Source: Bailinhaonella thermotolerans
GTDB lineage: Bacteria; Actinomycetota; Actinomycetes; Streptosporangiales; Streptosporangiaceae
Assembly (NCBI RefSeq): GCF_003594875.1
Contig: NZ_QZEY01000001.1
Location: 992,001-1,056,000, forward strand
Direction of reading: 5' to 3'
Length of the DNA stretch: 64,000 nucleotides
Positions 16,301 through 25,384 of the stretch are shown in pieces. The position numbers were made by a program, and so were the translations under genes. Under the pieces are notes generated by a model. The model was not told the origin of the DNA, searched no databases, and was given only the letters and a program-made list of their open reading frames with translations. The number at the start of each line of letters is the position of its first letter. Position 1 is the stretch's first letter.

Positions 16301-16618
16301 TCAAGACTCCTGAGTGAGCGAGACGAGCACGTCGTCGCCCTCGATCTTTACTCGGTAAACGGGGATCGGCTTGACCGCCGGGGGCCCCGTGGGCTTGCCG
16401 GTCCGCACGTCGAAGCACGAGCCGTGCAGCCAGCATTCGACGGTGTGGTCGTAGACCTCGCCCTCGGACAGGTTGACCTCGGCGTGGGAGCAGACGTCGT
16501 GGACGGCGTGGATCTCGCCCTCGGTGCGCACCAGGCACACCGGCGTGTCGCCGACCTCGACGCCCAGCGCGCCGTCCTCGGGGATGTCCTCGACCTTGCA
16601 GACCTTCTCGAAACTCAC
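16301..16618 (-). CDS. Rieske [2Fe-2S] ferredoxin encoded inside the suf operon
   Basis: A 105-residue Rieske domain protein. The cluster ligands are CSH at about residue 42 (HDVCSHAEVNLS) and CWLHG about 20 residues later (VECWLHGSCFDV), the C-x-H / C-x2-H set for a Cys2His2 [2Fe-2S] cluster. It resembles the ferredoxin subunits of non-heme iron oxygenases, but no oxygenase is nearby. Placement between sufD and sufC with a GTGA overlap suggests an electron donor or cluster-handling role in Suf assembly; that role is inferred. As I recall, the same arrangement exists in Streptomyces but not in M. tuberculosis. Confidence 0.9.
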   Translation of the reverse strand: MSFEKVCKVEDIPEDGALGVEVGDTPVCLVRTEGEIHAVHDVCSHAEVNLSEGEVYDHTVECWLHGSCFDVRTGKPTGPPAVKPIPVYRVKIEGDDVLVSLTQES

Positions 16619-17748
16619 TTCGTGAGCTCCCTCTCCAGCTCCCGCTCCACGGCCGCGGTCACGCGCTCGCGCACCTCGGGTACGGCGATGCGCTCGATGA
16701 GCTGGCCGAAGAAGCCCCGGATCACCAGGCGGCGGGCCTCCTCGAAGGGGATGCCGCGGGCCTGGAGGTAGAACAGGTGCTCGTCGTCGAGACGGCCGGA
16801 GGCGCTGGCGTGACCCGCGCCGGCGACCTCGCCGGTGAGGATCTCCAGGTTCGGCACCGAGTCGGCGCGGGCGCCGTCGGTGAGCACGAGGTTGCGGTTG
16901 AGCTCGTAGGTGTCGGTGCCCTCGGCCTCGGCGCGGATGATCACGTCGCCGATCCAGACGGCGTGCGCGCCCTCGCCCTGCAGCGCGCCCTTGTAGACGA
17001 CGTTGCTGCGGCAGTTGGGGACCGTGTGGTCCACCAGCAGGCGGTGCTCCAGGTGCTGGCCGGCGTCCACGAAGTAGAGCCCGATCAGCTCGGCGTCGCC
17101 GCCCGGCGCGGTGTAGGCGACCGACGGCGACAGCCGTACGAGGTCGCCGCCCAGGGTGACGACGAAGGAGCGGAACACCGCGTCCTTGGCGAGCTGGGCG
17201 TGGTGGTGCGACACGTGGACGGCGTCGTCGGCCCAGTCCTGCAGCGACACGACCTTGAGGCTGGCGCCCTCGCCGACGACGAACTCGACGTTGTCGGCGT
17301 AGGTGGCGCTGCCCTTGTGGTCGAGCACGAGCACGGCCTCGGCCATCGGCTCGACGACGACCACGGTGTGGCCGTACGCCACGCCGCCCTCGCCGGTCAG
17401 CGTGACCACGGTCGGCTTGGAGGCGACGGTCTCGCGCGGCACCGTCAGGACGGTGGCCTTCTCGAAGGAGGTGTAGGCCTGGGCGCTCACGCGGTCGGCG
17501 GGCACGTAGGCCTTGCCGACGCGCTCGTCGTCGCGGCCCACGGTCTCCACGCGCAGCTCCGGCGCGGCGTCCACCTCGACGGCCACCCGGCCGCCGGCCT
17601 CGGCAGTGCCGTTGTGCAGGCCGCGCAGGCGGCGCAGCGGGGTGAACCGCCACGCCTCCTCCCGGCCGCCCGGGACCGCGAAGTCGTTCACGTCGTACGA
17701 GGTGTGCTCGTGCAGCGTCGACAGCGGCTTGGTCGTTTCGAGGCCCAT
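16615..17748 (-). CDS. sufD: Fe-S assembly scaffold subunit SufD
   Basis: A 377-residue SufB/SufD-family beta-helix protein; the core domain (about 110-340) ends in the conserved GRLDDEHLFYLQARGIPFEEARRLVIRGFF, closely matched in SufB as [23 protein letters not shown]. It is part of the SufBC2D scaffold. ATG 17748 follows the sufB stop by two bases. The N-terminal domain has the usual EEAWRFTPLRRL motif. Confidence 0.95.
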   Translation of the reverse strand: MGLETTKPLSTLHEHTSYDVNDFAVPGGREEAWRFTPLRRLRGLHNGTAEAGGRVAVEVDAAPELRVETVGRDDERVGKAYVPADRVSAQAYTSFEKATVLTVPRETVASKPTVVTLTGEGGVAYGHTVVVVEPMAEAVLVLDHKGSATYADNVEFVVGEGASLKVVSLQDWADDAVHVSHHHAQLAKDAVFRSFVVTLGGDLVRLSPSVAYTAPGGDAELIGLYFVDAGQHLEHRLLVDHTVPNCRSNVVYKGALQGEGAHAVWIGDVIIRAEAEGTDTYELNRNLVLTDGARADSVPNLEILTGEVAGAGHASASGRLDDEHLFYLQARGIPFEEARRLVIRGFFGQLIERIAVPEVRERVTAAVERELERELTK

Positions 17749-17750
17749 GA

Positions 17751-19159
<1,409 letters not shown>

Positions 19160-19163
<4 letters not shown>

Positions 19164-19948
19164 ACGGAGGTCCCTCCGGACTCCTTGTTCTCTTCGTCGG
19201 TCTCGTTCAGCCGCTTCGGGCTCACGTGCGTGGTGCAGACGCCGTCGCCGTGGGCGATCGTCGCCAGCCGCTGCACGGGGGTGTCCAGCAGCCGGGCGAA
19301 CGCCTCGGTCTCGGCCTCGCAGAGCTGCGGGAACTCCGCCGCCACGTGCGCCACGGGGCAGTGGTGCTGGCAGAGCTGCTCCCCGCCGACCTGGGCCCGG
19401 CTCGCGGAGGCGGCGTAGCCGTCCGCGGACAGGGCCTCGGCCAGCACCCGCACCCGCTGGTCGGCGGGCGCGCCGTCCACCACGGGGCGGTATCGCCGCT
19501 CCAGGTCGGCGACCTGGTCGCGGGCGAACTCGGCGACCGCCTGCTCCCCCGCGCGGGACGCGAGGAACCGCAGGGCGCTGGTCGCCAGGTCGTCGTAGGT
19601 GTGCTCGAACGCGCTGCGGCCGGCGTCGGTGATGCCGAACTGCTTGGCCGGGCGCCCCCGTCCCCGCTGCCCCATGCGTACGGCGCGCCGCGGCTCGATC
19701 ATCCCGTCGGCGAGCAGCGCGTCGAGGTGACGGCGCACGGCGGCGGGGGTCAGGCCGAGGCGCTCCCCCAGGGCGGCGGCGGTGACGGGCCCGTGCTCCA
19801 GGATGAGCCTGGCCACACGCGCGCGCGTGCCGCGCTCGGCGACGCTGGCGCCGCCGAGCCCGGCAGGGCCGAGACCGGCGGGCCGCGGCGCGGACTGCTC
19901 CACGCCGGCCGCCTGCGGGCCTCGATTCCTGCCGGTCACGTTTTTCAC
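19160..19948 (-). CDS. sufR: Fe-S-sensing repressor SufR
   Basis: About 262 residues from GTG 19948. A DeoR/ArsR-like winged HTH is at about 35-110 ([27 protein letters not shown]). A C-terminal sensor has the cysteine set of Suf[26 protein letters not shown] (about residues 195-219), expected to hold a [4Fe-4S] cluster. With cluster bound, SufR represses the suf operon and itself. The start is unusual: GTG 19948 lies inside the ACACT-N5-TGTGA operator and has no ribosome site at useful spacing, suggesting a leaderless transcript. A TTG at 19984 and a GTG at 19939 are alternatives. Confidence 0.92.
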
Positions 19949-19959
19949 AACATCAGTGT
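19945..19959 (-). promoter_or_regulatory. SufR operator (ACACT-N5-TGTGA)
   Basis: On the minus strand the sequence reads ACACT GATGT TGTGA, a perfect 5+5 inverted repeat with a 5-base spacer. As I recall it, this is the exact form reported for the mycobacterial SufR autoregulatory site. It overlaps a possible -10 (CACACT, 19955-19960) and the GTG start, so bound SufR would block initiation directly. Confidence 0.85.
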
Positions 19960-20019
19960 GGCGTAATTCCTTCCCGCGAGACAAACCCGGGGGTCGCTTC
20001 CCGACATGGAATTCGTCAC

Positions 20020-20038
20020 GCAGGTTAGGCTTACCTAA
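20020..20038. promoter_or_regulatory. DtxR/IdeR-like iron box
   Basis: GCAGGTTAGGCTTACCTAA matches the 19-base actinobacterial iron-box consensus TTAGGTTAGGCTAACCTAA at 16 positions. It overlaps the last codons and stop of mca and centres about 80 bases upstream of the proposed sufR start. That position would suit activation or remote repression by an iron-bound DtxR/IdeR protein. Confidence 0.7.
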
Positions 20039-20915
20039 CCGGAAGGTCGCTGCGAATGCCCGCGAACAGGTCGTCCTCGGGCAGATCGCTGTCCACGAGG
20101 GACCGCGCCAGATGGTAGTCCTCGGTCGGCCACACCTCGCGCTCGATCTCCACGGGCACCGCGAAGAACGGGCCGTCGGGGTCGATCTGGGTCGCGTGGG
20201 CGAACAGCGCCTGGTCCCGCACCGCGAAGTACTCCCCGCACGGCACCCGCGTCGTCGCCTCCCACGACTCCGGCCACTCCTGCTCGGACCACTCGCGCAG
20301 CGTCGCCAGGTGCGGCGAGTCGATGCCGCGCCGCTCGAGCTCGCCGAAGACCGTGGTCATCCACTCCTTGGTGAACGACACGTGGTAGTAGAGCTTCAGC
20401 GCCTGCCAGGGCTCGCCCGCGTCCGGATACCGGTCGGGGTCGGCCGCCGCCTCGAACGCCTCCATCGACACCCGGTGGGTCATGATGTGGTCCGGGTGCG
20501 GGTAGCCGCCGTTCGGGTCGTACGTCAGGATCACGTGCGGGCGGAACTCCCGCACGAGCTTGACCAGCGGCGCCGCGGCGACCTCCAGCGGCTGCACGGC
20601 GAAGCACCCCTCGGGCAGCGGCGGCGGCGGGTCCCCCTCGGGCAGGCCGGAGTCCACGAACCCCATGAACCGCTGCTCCACGCCGAGGATCTCGCGCGCC
20701 CGCTCCATCTCCTGGCGGCGCACCTCGGCCAGGTTCTCCCGGATGCCGGGCTTCTCCATCTTCGGGTTGAGGATGTCCCCGCGCTCCCCTCCCGTCATCG
20801 TCGCGACCATCACGCGAGCGCCCTCGCGGACGTACCGCGCCATGGTCGCCGCCCCCTTGCTGGACTCGTCGTCCGGGTGCGCGTGCACAGCCAGCAGCCG
20901 CAGTGGTTCCGTCAC
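20031..20915 (-). CDS. mca: Mycothiol S-conjugate amidase Mca
   Basis: A 294-residue zinc amidase of the LmbE/PIG-L fold. Zinc-binding motifs are AVHAHPDDE near residue 12 and HPDH in GGYPHPDHIMTHRV near 145. It cleaves mycothiol conjugates of electrophiles or drugs to a mercapturic acid and GlcN-Ins, which marks the host as a mycothiol producer. Features separating it from the MshB deacetylase include the TMTGGERGDILNP segment and the longer C-terminal part. GTG 20915 has a GGGGG ribosome-like run upstream. Its stop overlaps the iron box. Confidence 0.93.
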   Translation of the reverse strand: MTEPLRLLAVHAHPDDESSKGAATMARYVREGARVMVATMTGGERGDILNPKMEKPGIRENLAEVRRQEMERAREILGVEQRFMGFVDSGLPEGDPPPPLPEGCFAVQPLEVAAAPLVKLVREFRPHVILTYDPNGGYPHPDHIMTHRVSMEAFEAAADPDRYPDAGEPWQALKLYYHVSFTKEWMTTVFGELERRGIDSPHLATLREWSEQEWPESWEATTRVPCGEYFAVRDQALFAHATQIDPDGPFFAVPVEIEREVWPTEDYHLARSLVDSDLPEDDLFAGIRSDLPVR

Positions 20916-21034
20916 GGCGAGTTACCCCCAGTTCCCGAGGTTCGACAATCCTGGCCAAACACCCACCTCCAACACCCCCATTCCCTCCCGCATTCCACTC
21001 CGGCCCCGAATTTCCACCCCCGCTTCCCACCCCC

Positions 21035-21090
21035 CACCGCGTGATCACGCACTTCTGAGCACACCCCGTGCGTACCACCGCGTGATCACC
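21035..21090. repeat. GATC-palindrome element, degenerate copy
   Basis: It begins CACCGCGTGATCACGC, has TGAGCACACCCCGTGCG in the middle and ends CCGCGTGATCACC. It aligns along its length with the near-perfect hairpin at 21268-21332 (shared GATCA-GC, TGAGCACACCC-GTGCG and GATCAC blocks), so the two are diverged copies of one element. Confidence 0.7.
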
Positions 21091-21267
21091 GCCAAGGCGG
21101 GCGTCGGCGGGGCACCGCCGTACGGCGGAGTCGCGGCACGGGTGGCACCCGGAGCGGGAGGCCCGCCCCTCGCAGGCCCGGAGCCCCGGCATCCCCGCCC
21201 CCGCCCTCACGCGCACGCCACGCCGGCGCGAGGCGGCACCCACCCGCGCCACCCGCCCCGACCGCTC

Positions 21268-21332
21268 CCCTCGCCGTGATCATGCGGTTTTGAGCACACC
21301 CTGTGCGCAAAACCGCATGATCACGGCGAGGG
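21268..21332. repeat. 65-base near-perfect hairpin element
   Basis: Two perfectly complementary 25-base arms (21268-21292 and 21308-21332) enclose A-GCACA-CCC-TGTGC-G, so the stem continues past one mismatch to a 3-base loop. It lies about 200 bases downstream of the lysR stop and may act as a terminator, but the diverged copy at 21035-21090 suggests a mobile or REP-like element. Confidence 0.85.
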
Positions 21333-21534
21333 AGAAGCCCGGCGGGACGTCGCCACGTGGTGGACGCGGGCGGAGGTGGGGGCTTCGGGACGTCGCCCCG
21401 TGGGGGCGCGGGCGTGGGTGGGGGCGTCGCCGCGTGGGGATGCGGGCGGGGGTGGGGGTTGGGGGCGTCGCCGTGTGGTGGGAGCGGGGCTTCGGGAGGT
21501 CTCCGGGGGTGGGCTCGGGGTGGCCCCGGGATGG

Positions 21535-22428
21535 TCAGGCGGGGCGGGAGGCTATGGACAGGAGGTCGGCTGCGGGGCCGGTGAGGTGTCGGCCGCGGCG
21601 CCAGACGGCGCGGAGCCAGCGGCCGAGGCCGATGCCGTCGACGGGGATCTCGATGAGGCGGCCGGCGGCGACCTCGGACTCGACGGCGTAGGCGCTGAGG
21701 ACGGCGGGGGCGACGCCGGCCGACACGGCGCCCTTGACTGCGGCGTTCGAGCCGAGTTCCAGGCGGGGCGGCGCGGCGGGGTGGCCGTACAGGGCGCGGG
21801 CGAGGGTCTCGCGGGTGCCGGAACCCGCCTCGCGTACGGCCAGCGGGGTGGCGGCCAGCTCGGCGGGGGTGAGCGCGCGGCGGCGGCGGGTCCACGGGTG
21901 GCCGGGGGCGACGACCACGACGAGGCGGTCCTGGCCGACGACGCGGCTCTCCAGGCCCGGCGGGACGCCCGGACCCTCGACGAAGCCGAGCTCCAGGTCG
22001 CCCTCGCCGACCAGGCGGGCGACCTCGGCCGAGTTGGCGACGGTGAGGCCCACCTGCACCTCGGGCTGGCGGGACTGGAACTCGCCGAGCCAGCGGGGCA
22101 CGAGGTATTCGGCGACGGTCATGCTGGCGGCGACGCGGAGCTCGGCGCGGCGGCGCTCACGGAGGGCGGTCACGCCCCGCATCAGCTCGTCGGCGGCGTC
22201 GAGCACCTGGACGGCCCAGTCGGCGACCATCTTGCCCTCGGGCGTGAGGGCGGAGCCGCGCGGGGTGCGCTGGAGCAGCGGCAGGCCGAGCCGGCGTTCG
22301 AGCACGGCCACGCGCTTGCTCGCGGACGGCTGCGCGATGCCGGCCGCCCGCGCCGCGCGGCCCAGGCTGCCCAGTTCCCCCACCGACACGAGGAGGCGGA
22401 GGGATTCGAGATCGGGCGGCTCACTCAT
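21535..22428 (-). CDS. LysR-family transcriptional regulator
   Basis: A 297-residue LTTR. The N-terminal winged HTH (about 1-60: LRLLVSVGELGSLGRAARAAGIAQPSASKRVAVLERRLG) is followed by the periplasmic-binding-like effector domain (about 90-290). It is divergent from the YeiH-type exporter gene at 22631; LysR regulators beside yeiH homologues are a common pairing, so control of that gene is likely. The shared 200-base region carries 16-base tandem repeats. ATG 22428 is the start. Confidence 0.9.
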   Translation of the reverse strand: MSEPPDLESLRLLVSVGELGSLGRAARAAGIAQPSASKRVAVLERRLGLPLLQRTPRGSALTPEGKMVADWAVQVLDAADELMRGVTALRERRRAELRVAASMTVAEYLVPRWLGEFQSRQPEVQVGLTVANSAEVARLVGEGDLELGFVEGPGVPPGLESRVVGQDRLVVVVAPGHPWTRRRRALTPAELAATPLAVREAGSGTRETLARALYGHPAAPPRLELGSNAAVKGAVSAGVAPAVLSAYAVESEVAAGRLIEIPVDGIGLGRWLRAVWRRGRHLTGPAADLLSIASRPA

Positions 22429-22548
22429 AGCCCAAGCCTATGAGCTGCCAGCGAAATGCCCGCTACCGGTCCCTTCGTCCACCGCCCATCCTCGAGAACG
22501 GCGCGCCGCGTCCCGAGAACCCGCGGAGCCGGGGCCCGGGACCGCGAC

Positions 22549-22612
22549 GCGGAACCGGGACAGAGCGGAACCGGGACAGAGCGGCACCGGGACAGAGCGG
22601 AACCGGGCGGGA
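22549..22612. repeat. 16-base tandem repeat, four copies
   Basis: Unit GCGGAACCGGGACAGA at 22549-22564, 22565-22580, 22581-22596 (one change) and 22597-22612 (diverged end). It ends 19 bases before the start of the YeiH-type gene, within its probable leader or promoter. Confidence 0.9.
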
Positions 22613-22630
22613 CGGGGAGAGGGGCGGGGA

Positions 22631-23674
22631 ATGGCGACGGCGGACCTGGACGTGCGGACGCGGGAGCGGGGGGACGCCGCGCGCCTCGTCGCGCGCACCG
22701 GACCGGGTCTGGCCGTGGTGCTGGCGGCGACGGCGCTCGCCTACGGCGTCAACCGGCTGCTGCCCGCCGTCAGCGCGCCCGTCCTGGCCGTGGCGCTGGG
22801 GGCGCTGCTGACCAACCTCGGCGGGCTGCGGGAGACGGTCCGCCCGGGGATCGCGGTCGCCTCCAAGCCGCTGCTGCGGGCCGGGATCGTGCTGCTGGGG
22901 CTCCAGCTCGCGCTGCCCGACGTGCTGGGCCTGGGCGCGGGCACGCTGGCGGTCGTCGTCGGCTCCGTGGCGGTCACGTTCACCGCCACCCGCTGGTGGA
23001 TCGGGCGGTGGTTCGGCCTCTCCCCCGCGCGGGCGCTGCTGCTGGCCACGGGCGTGTCGATCTGCGGGGCGTCGGCGATCGCGGCGATGAACACGGTGGC
23101 CGGCGCGGAGGAGGACGACGCGGCGAGCGCGCTGGCCGCGGTGACGCTCTTCGGCAGCCTGGCGATCGTGCTGTTCCCGTTCCTGGGCGCCGGGCTCGAC
23201 CCCGCGGCGTACGGCGCCTGGGCGGGGGCGAGCGTGCACGAGGTCGGGCAGGTGGCCGCCATCGGCGCCGCCGCGGGAACGGTCGCGGCCGGCCCCGCGG
23301 TACTCGTGAAGCTCAGCCGCGTGCTGCTGCTGGCCCCGCTCGTGGCCCTGGTGAGCCTGGGCCGCAGGCGGGCGGCGGCCGGCGGCGCGGGCCCGGCCGG
23401 CGCCGGGGGCCCGGCCGCGCCCGTGGTGCCGCTGTTCGTCGCCGGGTTCCTGGCCGCGATGGCGGTGCGCAGCCTGGGCGTCCTGCCCGCGGAGGTGGTC
23501 TCGGGGGCGAACACGGCGGCGACGCTGCTGCTGACGGCCGCGCTGTTCGGGCTGGGGACCGGGGTGGACCTGCGCCGCCTGGTCCGCGGGGGGCTGCCGA
23601 CGCTCGGCGCGGGGCTCGTCTCGACGGCGCTGCTGATGACCCTCACGTACGCGGGGCTGGTCCTGGTTCGTTGA
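22631..23674 (+). CDS. YeiH/UPF0324 family putative sulfate exporter
   Basis: A 347-residue integral membrane protein with about ten hydrophobic segments. Hallmarks are KPLLRAGIVLLGLQLAL near residue 80, the GVSICGASAIAAM motif near 140, and SVHEVGQVAAIG near 200, all conserved in the YeiH family (sometimes called putative sulfate exporters; the substrate is not settled). ATG 22631 follows a GGGGAGAGGGGCGGGGA run that includes the ribosome site. Divergent from a LysR regulator. Confidence 0.9.
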   Translation: MATADLDVRTRERGDAARLVARTGPGLAVVLAATALAYGVNRLLPAVSAPVLAVALGALLTNLGGLRETVRPGIAVASKPLLRAGIVLLGLQLALPDVLGLGAGTLAVVVGSVAVTFTATRWWIGRWFGLSPARALLLATGVSICGASAIAAMNTVAGAEEDDAASALAAVTLFGSLAIVLFPFLGAGLDPAAYGAWAGASVHEVGQVAAIGAAAGTVAAGPAVLVKLSRVLLLAPLVALVSLGRRRAAAGGAGPAGAGGPAAPVVPLFVAGFLAAMAVRSLGVLPAEVVSGANTAATLLLTAALFGLGTGVDLRRLVRGGLPTLGAGLVSTALLMTLTYAGLVLVR

Positions 23675-23705
23675 GCACGGCCGTTTCTCCCTAGACTCGT
23701 TTCCC

Positions 23706-24620
23706 ATGACCTCCCCTGCCGTCGAGCTGACCGAGCTGGTCAAGCGCTATGGCCCGCGCACCGCCGTGGACGGGTTGACCCTGGCCGCCGCCCGGGGCGC
23801 CGTCACCGCGATCCTGGGCCCCAACGGCGCGGGCAAGACCTCCACGATCGAGATCTGCGAGGGCTTCCGCCGGGCCGACGGCGGGAGCGTGCGCGTCCTC
23901 GGCCTCGACCCGGTGCGCGACGCCCGCGACCTGCGGCCGCGCGTCGGCGTCATGCTCCAGGCGGGCGGGGTGCCCCCGGCGATGCGCGCCGGGGAGTGGC
24001 TCCGGCTGGTGGCGCGGTTCCACGCCCACCCGCTGGACCCGGCGGCGCTGCTGGAGCGGCTCGGCCTGACCGAGCACGCGCGCACACCGTACCGGCGGCT
24101 CTCGGGCGGGCAGCAGCAGCGGCTCTCGCTGGCGGCGGCCGTGATCGGGCGGCCGGAGCTGGTGTTCCTCGACGAGCCCACGGCGGGGCTGGACCCGCAG
24201 GCGCGGCACGCCTGCTGGGCGCTGGTCGAGGACCTGCGGGCCGCGGGGGTGTCGGTCGTCCTGACCACGCACCACATGGACGAGGCCGAGCGGCTGTCCG
24301 ACCACGTGGTCATCATCGACCGGGGCCGGGTGGTGGCCGAGGGCACCCCGGCGGAGCTGACCGGGGCCGAGCGGCAGCTCCGGTTCCGCGCGCGGCCCGG
24401 GCTGTGCCTGGAGGAGCTGCTGTCCGCGCTGCCCGCGGGGAGCGCGGCCAAGGAGTCCCCTTCCGGCCACTACATAATCGAGGGCCAGGTGGACCCCGAG
24501 CTGCTCGCCACCGTCACCGCGTGGTGCGCGGCCGAGGGGGTCACGACCGAGGACCTCAGCATCGAGCGCCGCACTCTGGAGGACGTCTTCTTGGAACTCA
24601 CGGGCAGGGAGCTGCGGTGA
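23706..24620 (+). CDS. ABC transporter ATP-binding protein (ABC-2 exporter type)
   Basis: A 304-residue ATPase. Walker A GPNGAGKTST is near residue 40, signature LSGGQQQRLSLA near 135, Walker B LVFLDEPTAGLDPQ near 155 and switch His in LTTHHMDEAE near 187. A C-terminal extension follows. It pairs with the permease by a GTGA overlap. From memory, homologous ABC pairs sit next to sufR and ctaA in Streptomyces and M. tuberculosis (Rv1458c-Rv1457c), where a heme- or cytochrome-related role has been suggested but not shown. No ribosome site precedes ATG 23706; a -10-like TAGACT at 23692-23697 would allow a leaderless transcript. Confidence 0.92.
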   Translation: MTSPAVELTELVKRYGPRTAVDGLTLAAARGAVTAILGPNGAGKTSTIEICEGFRRADGGSVRVLGLDPVRDARDLRPRVGVMLQAGGVPPAMRAGEWLRLVARFHAHPLDPAALLERLGLTEHARTPYRRLSGGQQQRLSLAAAVIGRPELVFLDEPTAGLDPQARHACWALVEDLRAAGVSVVLTTHHMDEAERLSDHVVIIDRGRVVAEGTPAELTGAERQLRFRARPGLCLEELLSALPAGSAAKESPSGHYIIEGQVDPELLATVTAWCAAEGVTTEDLSIERRTLEDVFLELTGRELR

Positions 24621-25384
24621 GCGCGCTGGACTTCGCGCCGCGGCCGGGCGCGGCGCCGTTCGCGTCCATGGTGGCCGCGCAGGCGGGCGCCGAGGTGCGC
24701 GCCATGCTGCGGAACGGGGAGCAGCTCCTCCTCACCATGATCATTCCGGTGCTGCTGCTCGTGGGCTTCTCCAAGGCCCCGATCGTGGACCTGGGCCCCG
24801 GCGAGCGCGTGGACTTCGTCGCGCCGGGCGTGCTGGCGCTGGCGGTGATGTCCACGGCGTTCACCGGGCAGGCGATCGCCACCGGCTTCGAGCGGCGGTA
24901 CGGCGTGCTCAAGCGGCTCGGCGCGACCCCGCTCACCCGCCCGGGGCTGCTGCTCGCCAAGACGCTCGCGGTGATCGCCGTGGAGGTCGTGCAGACGGCG
25001 GTGATCTGCGGCGTCGCGCTCGGGCTGGGCTGGCGGCCGCAGGGGTCGGCGGCGGCGGTGCTGGCGCTGGTGCTCGCCGGCACGGCGGCCTTCAGCGGCC
25101 TGGGCCTGCTCATGGCCGGCACGCTGCGCGCCGAGGCCACGCTGGCCGCGGCCAACCTGGTCTACCTGGTGCTGCTGGGCGTCGGCGGGGTGGTCTTCCC
25201 GCTCGACAAGCTGCCGGCCGCCGCCCGCCCGGTGCTGGAGCTGCTGCCGATCACGGCGCTGACCGACGGCGTGCGCGACGTGCTCCGCGACGGCGCCGCG
25301 CTCCCGCTCGCGCCGCTGGCGATCCTGCTCGTCTGGGCGGCCGCGTCGCTGGCCCTGGCCGCGAGGACGTTCCGGTGGGAGTGA
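24617..25384 (+). CDS. ABC-2 type permease
   Basis: A 255-residue membrane protein with about six transmembrane segments and the ABC-2 signature region (FERRYGVLKRLGATPLTRPGLLLAK near residue 95). GTG 24617 overlaps the ATPase stop by four bases. It forms the exporter with the preceding ATPase. Substrate unknown. Confidence 0.9.
   Translation: MSALDFAPRPGAAPFASMVAAQAGAEVRAMLRNGEQLLLTMIIPVLLLVGFSKAPIVDLGPGERVDFVAPGVLALAVMSTAFTGQAIATGFERRYGVLKRLGATPLTRPGLLLAKTLAVIAVEVVQTAVICGVALGLGWRPQGSAAAVLALVLAGTAAFSGLGLLMAGTLRAEATLAAANLVYLVLLGVGGVVFPLDKLPAAARPVLELLPITALTDGVRDVLRDGAALPLAPLAILLVWAAASLALAARTFRWE

Larger units (their letters stand above)
20916..21534. other. 619-base intergenic region with palindromic repeats
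   Basis: No gene is supported. It contains the mca promoter region and two related palindromic elements (21035-21090 and 21268-21332, listed separately). From 21350 to 21530 there is a G-rich stretch with repeated GGGGGCGTCGCC-like phrases, such as around 21378-21475. Confidence 0.6.
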
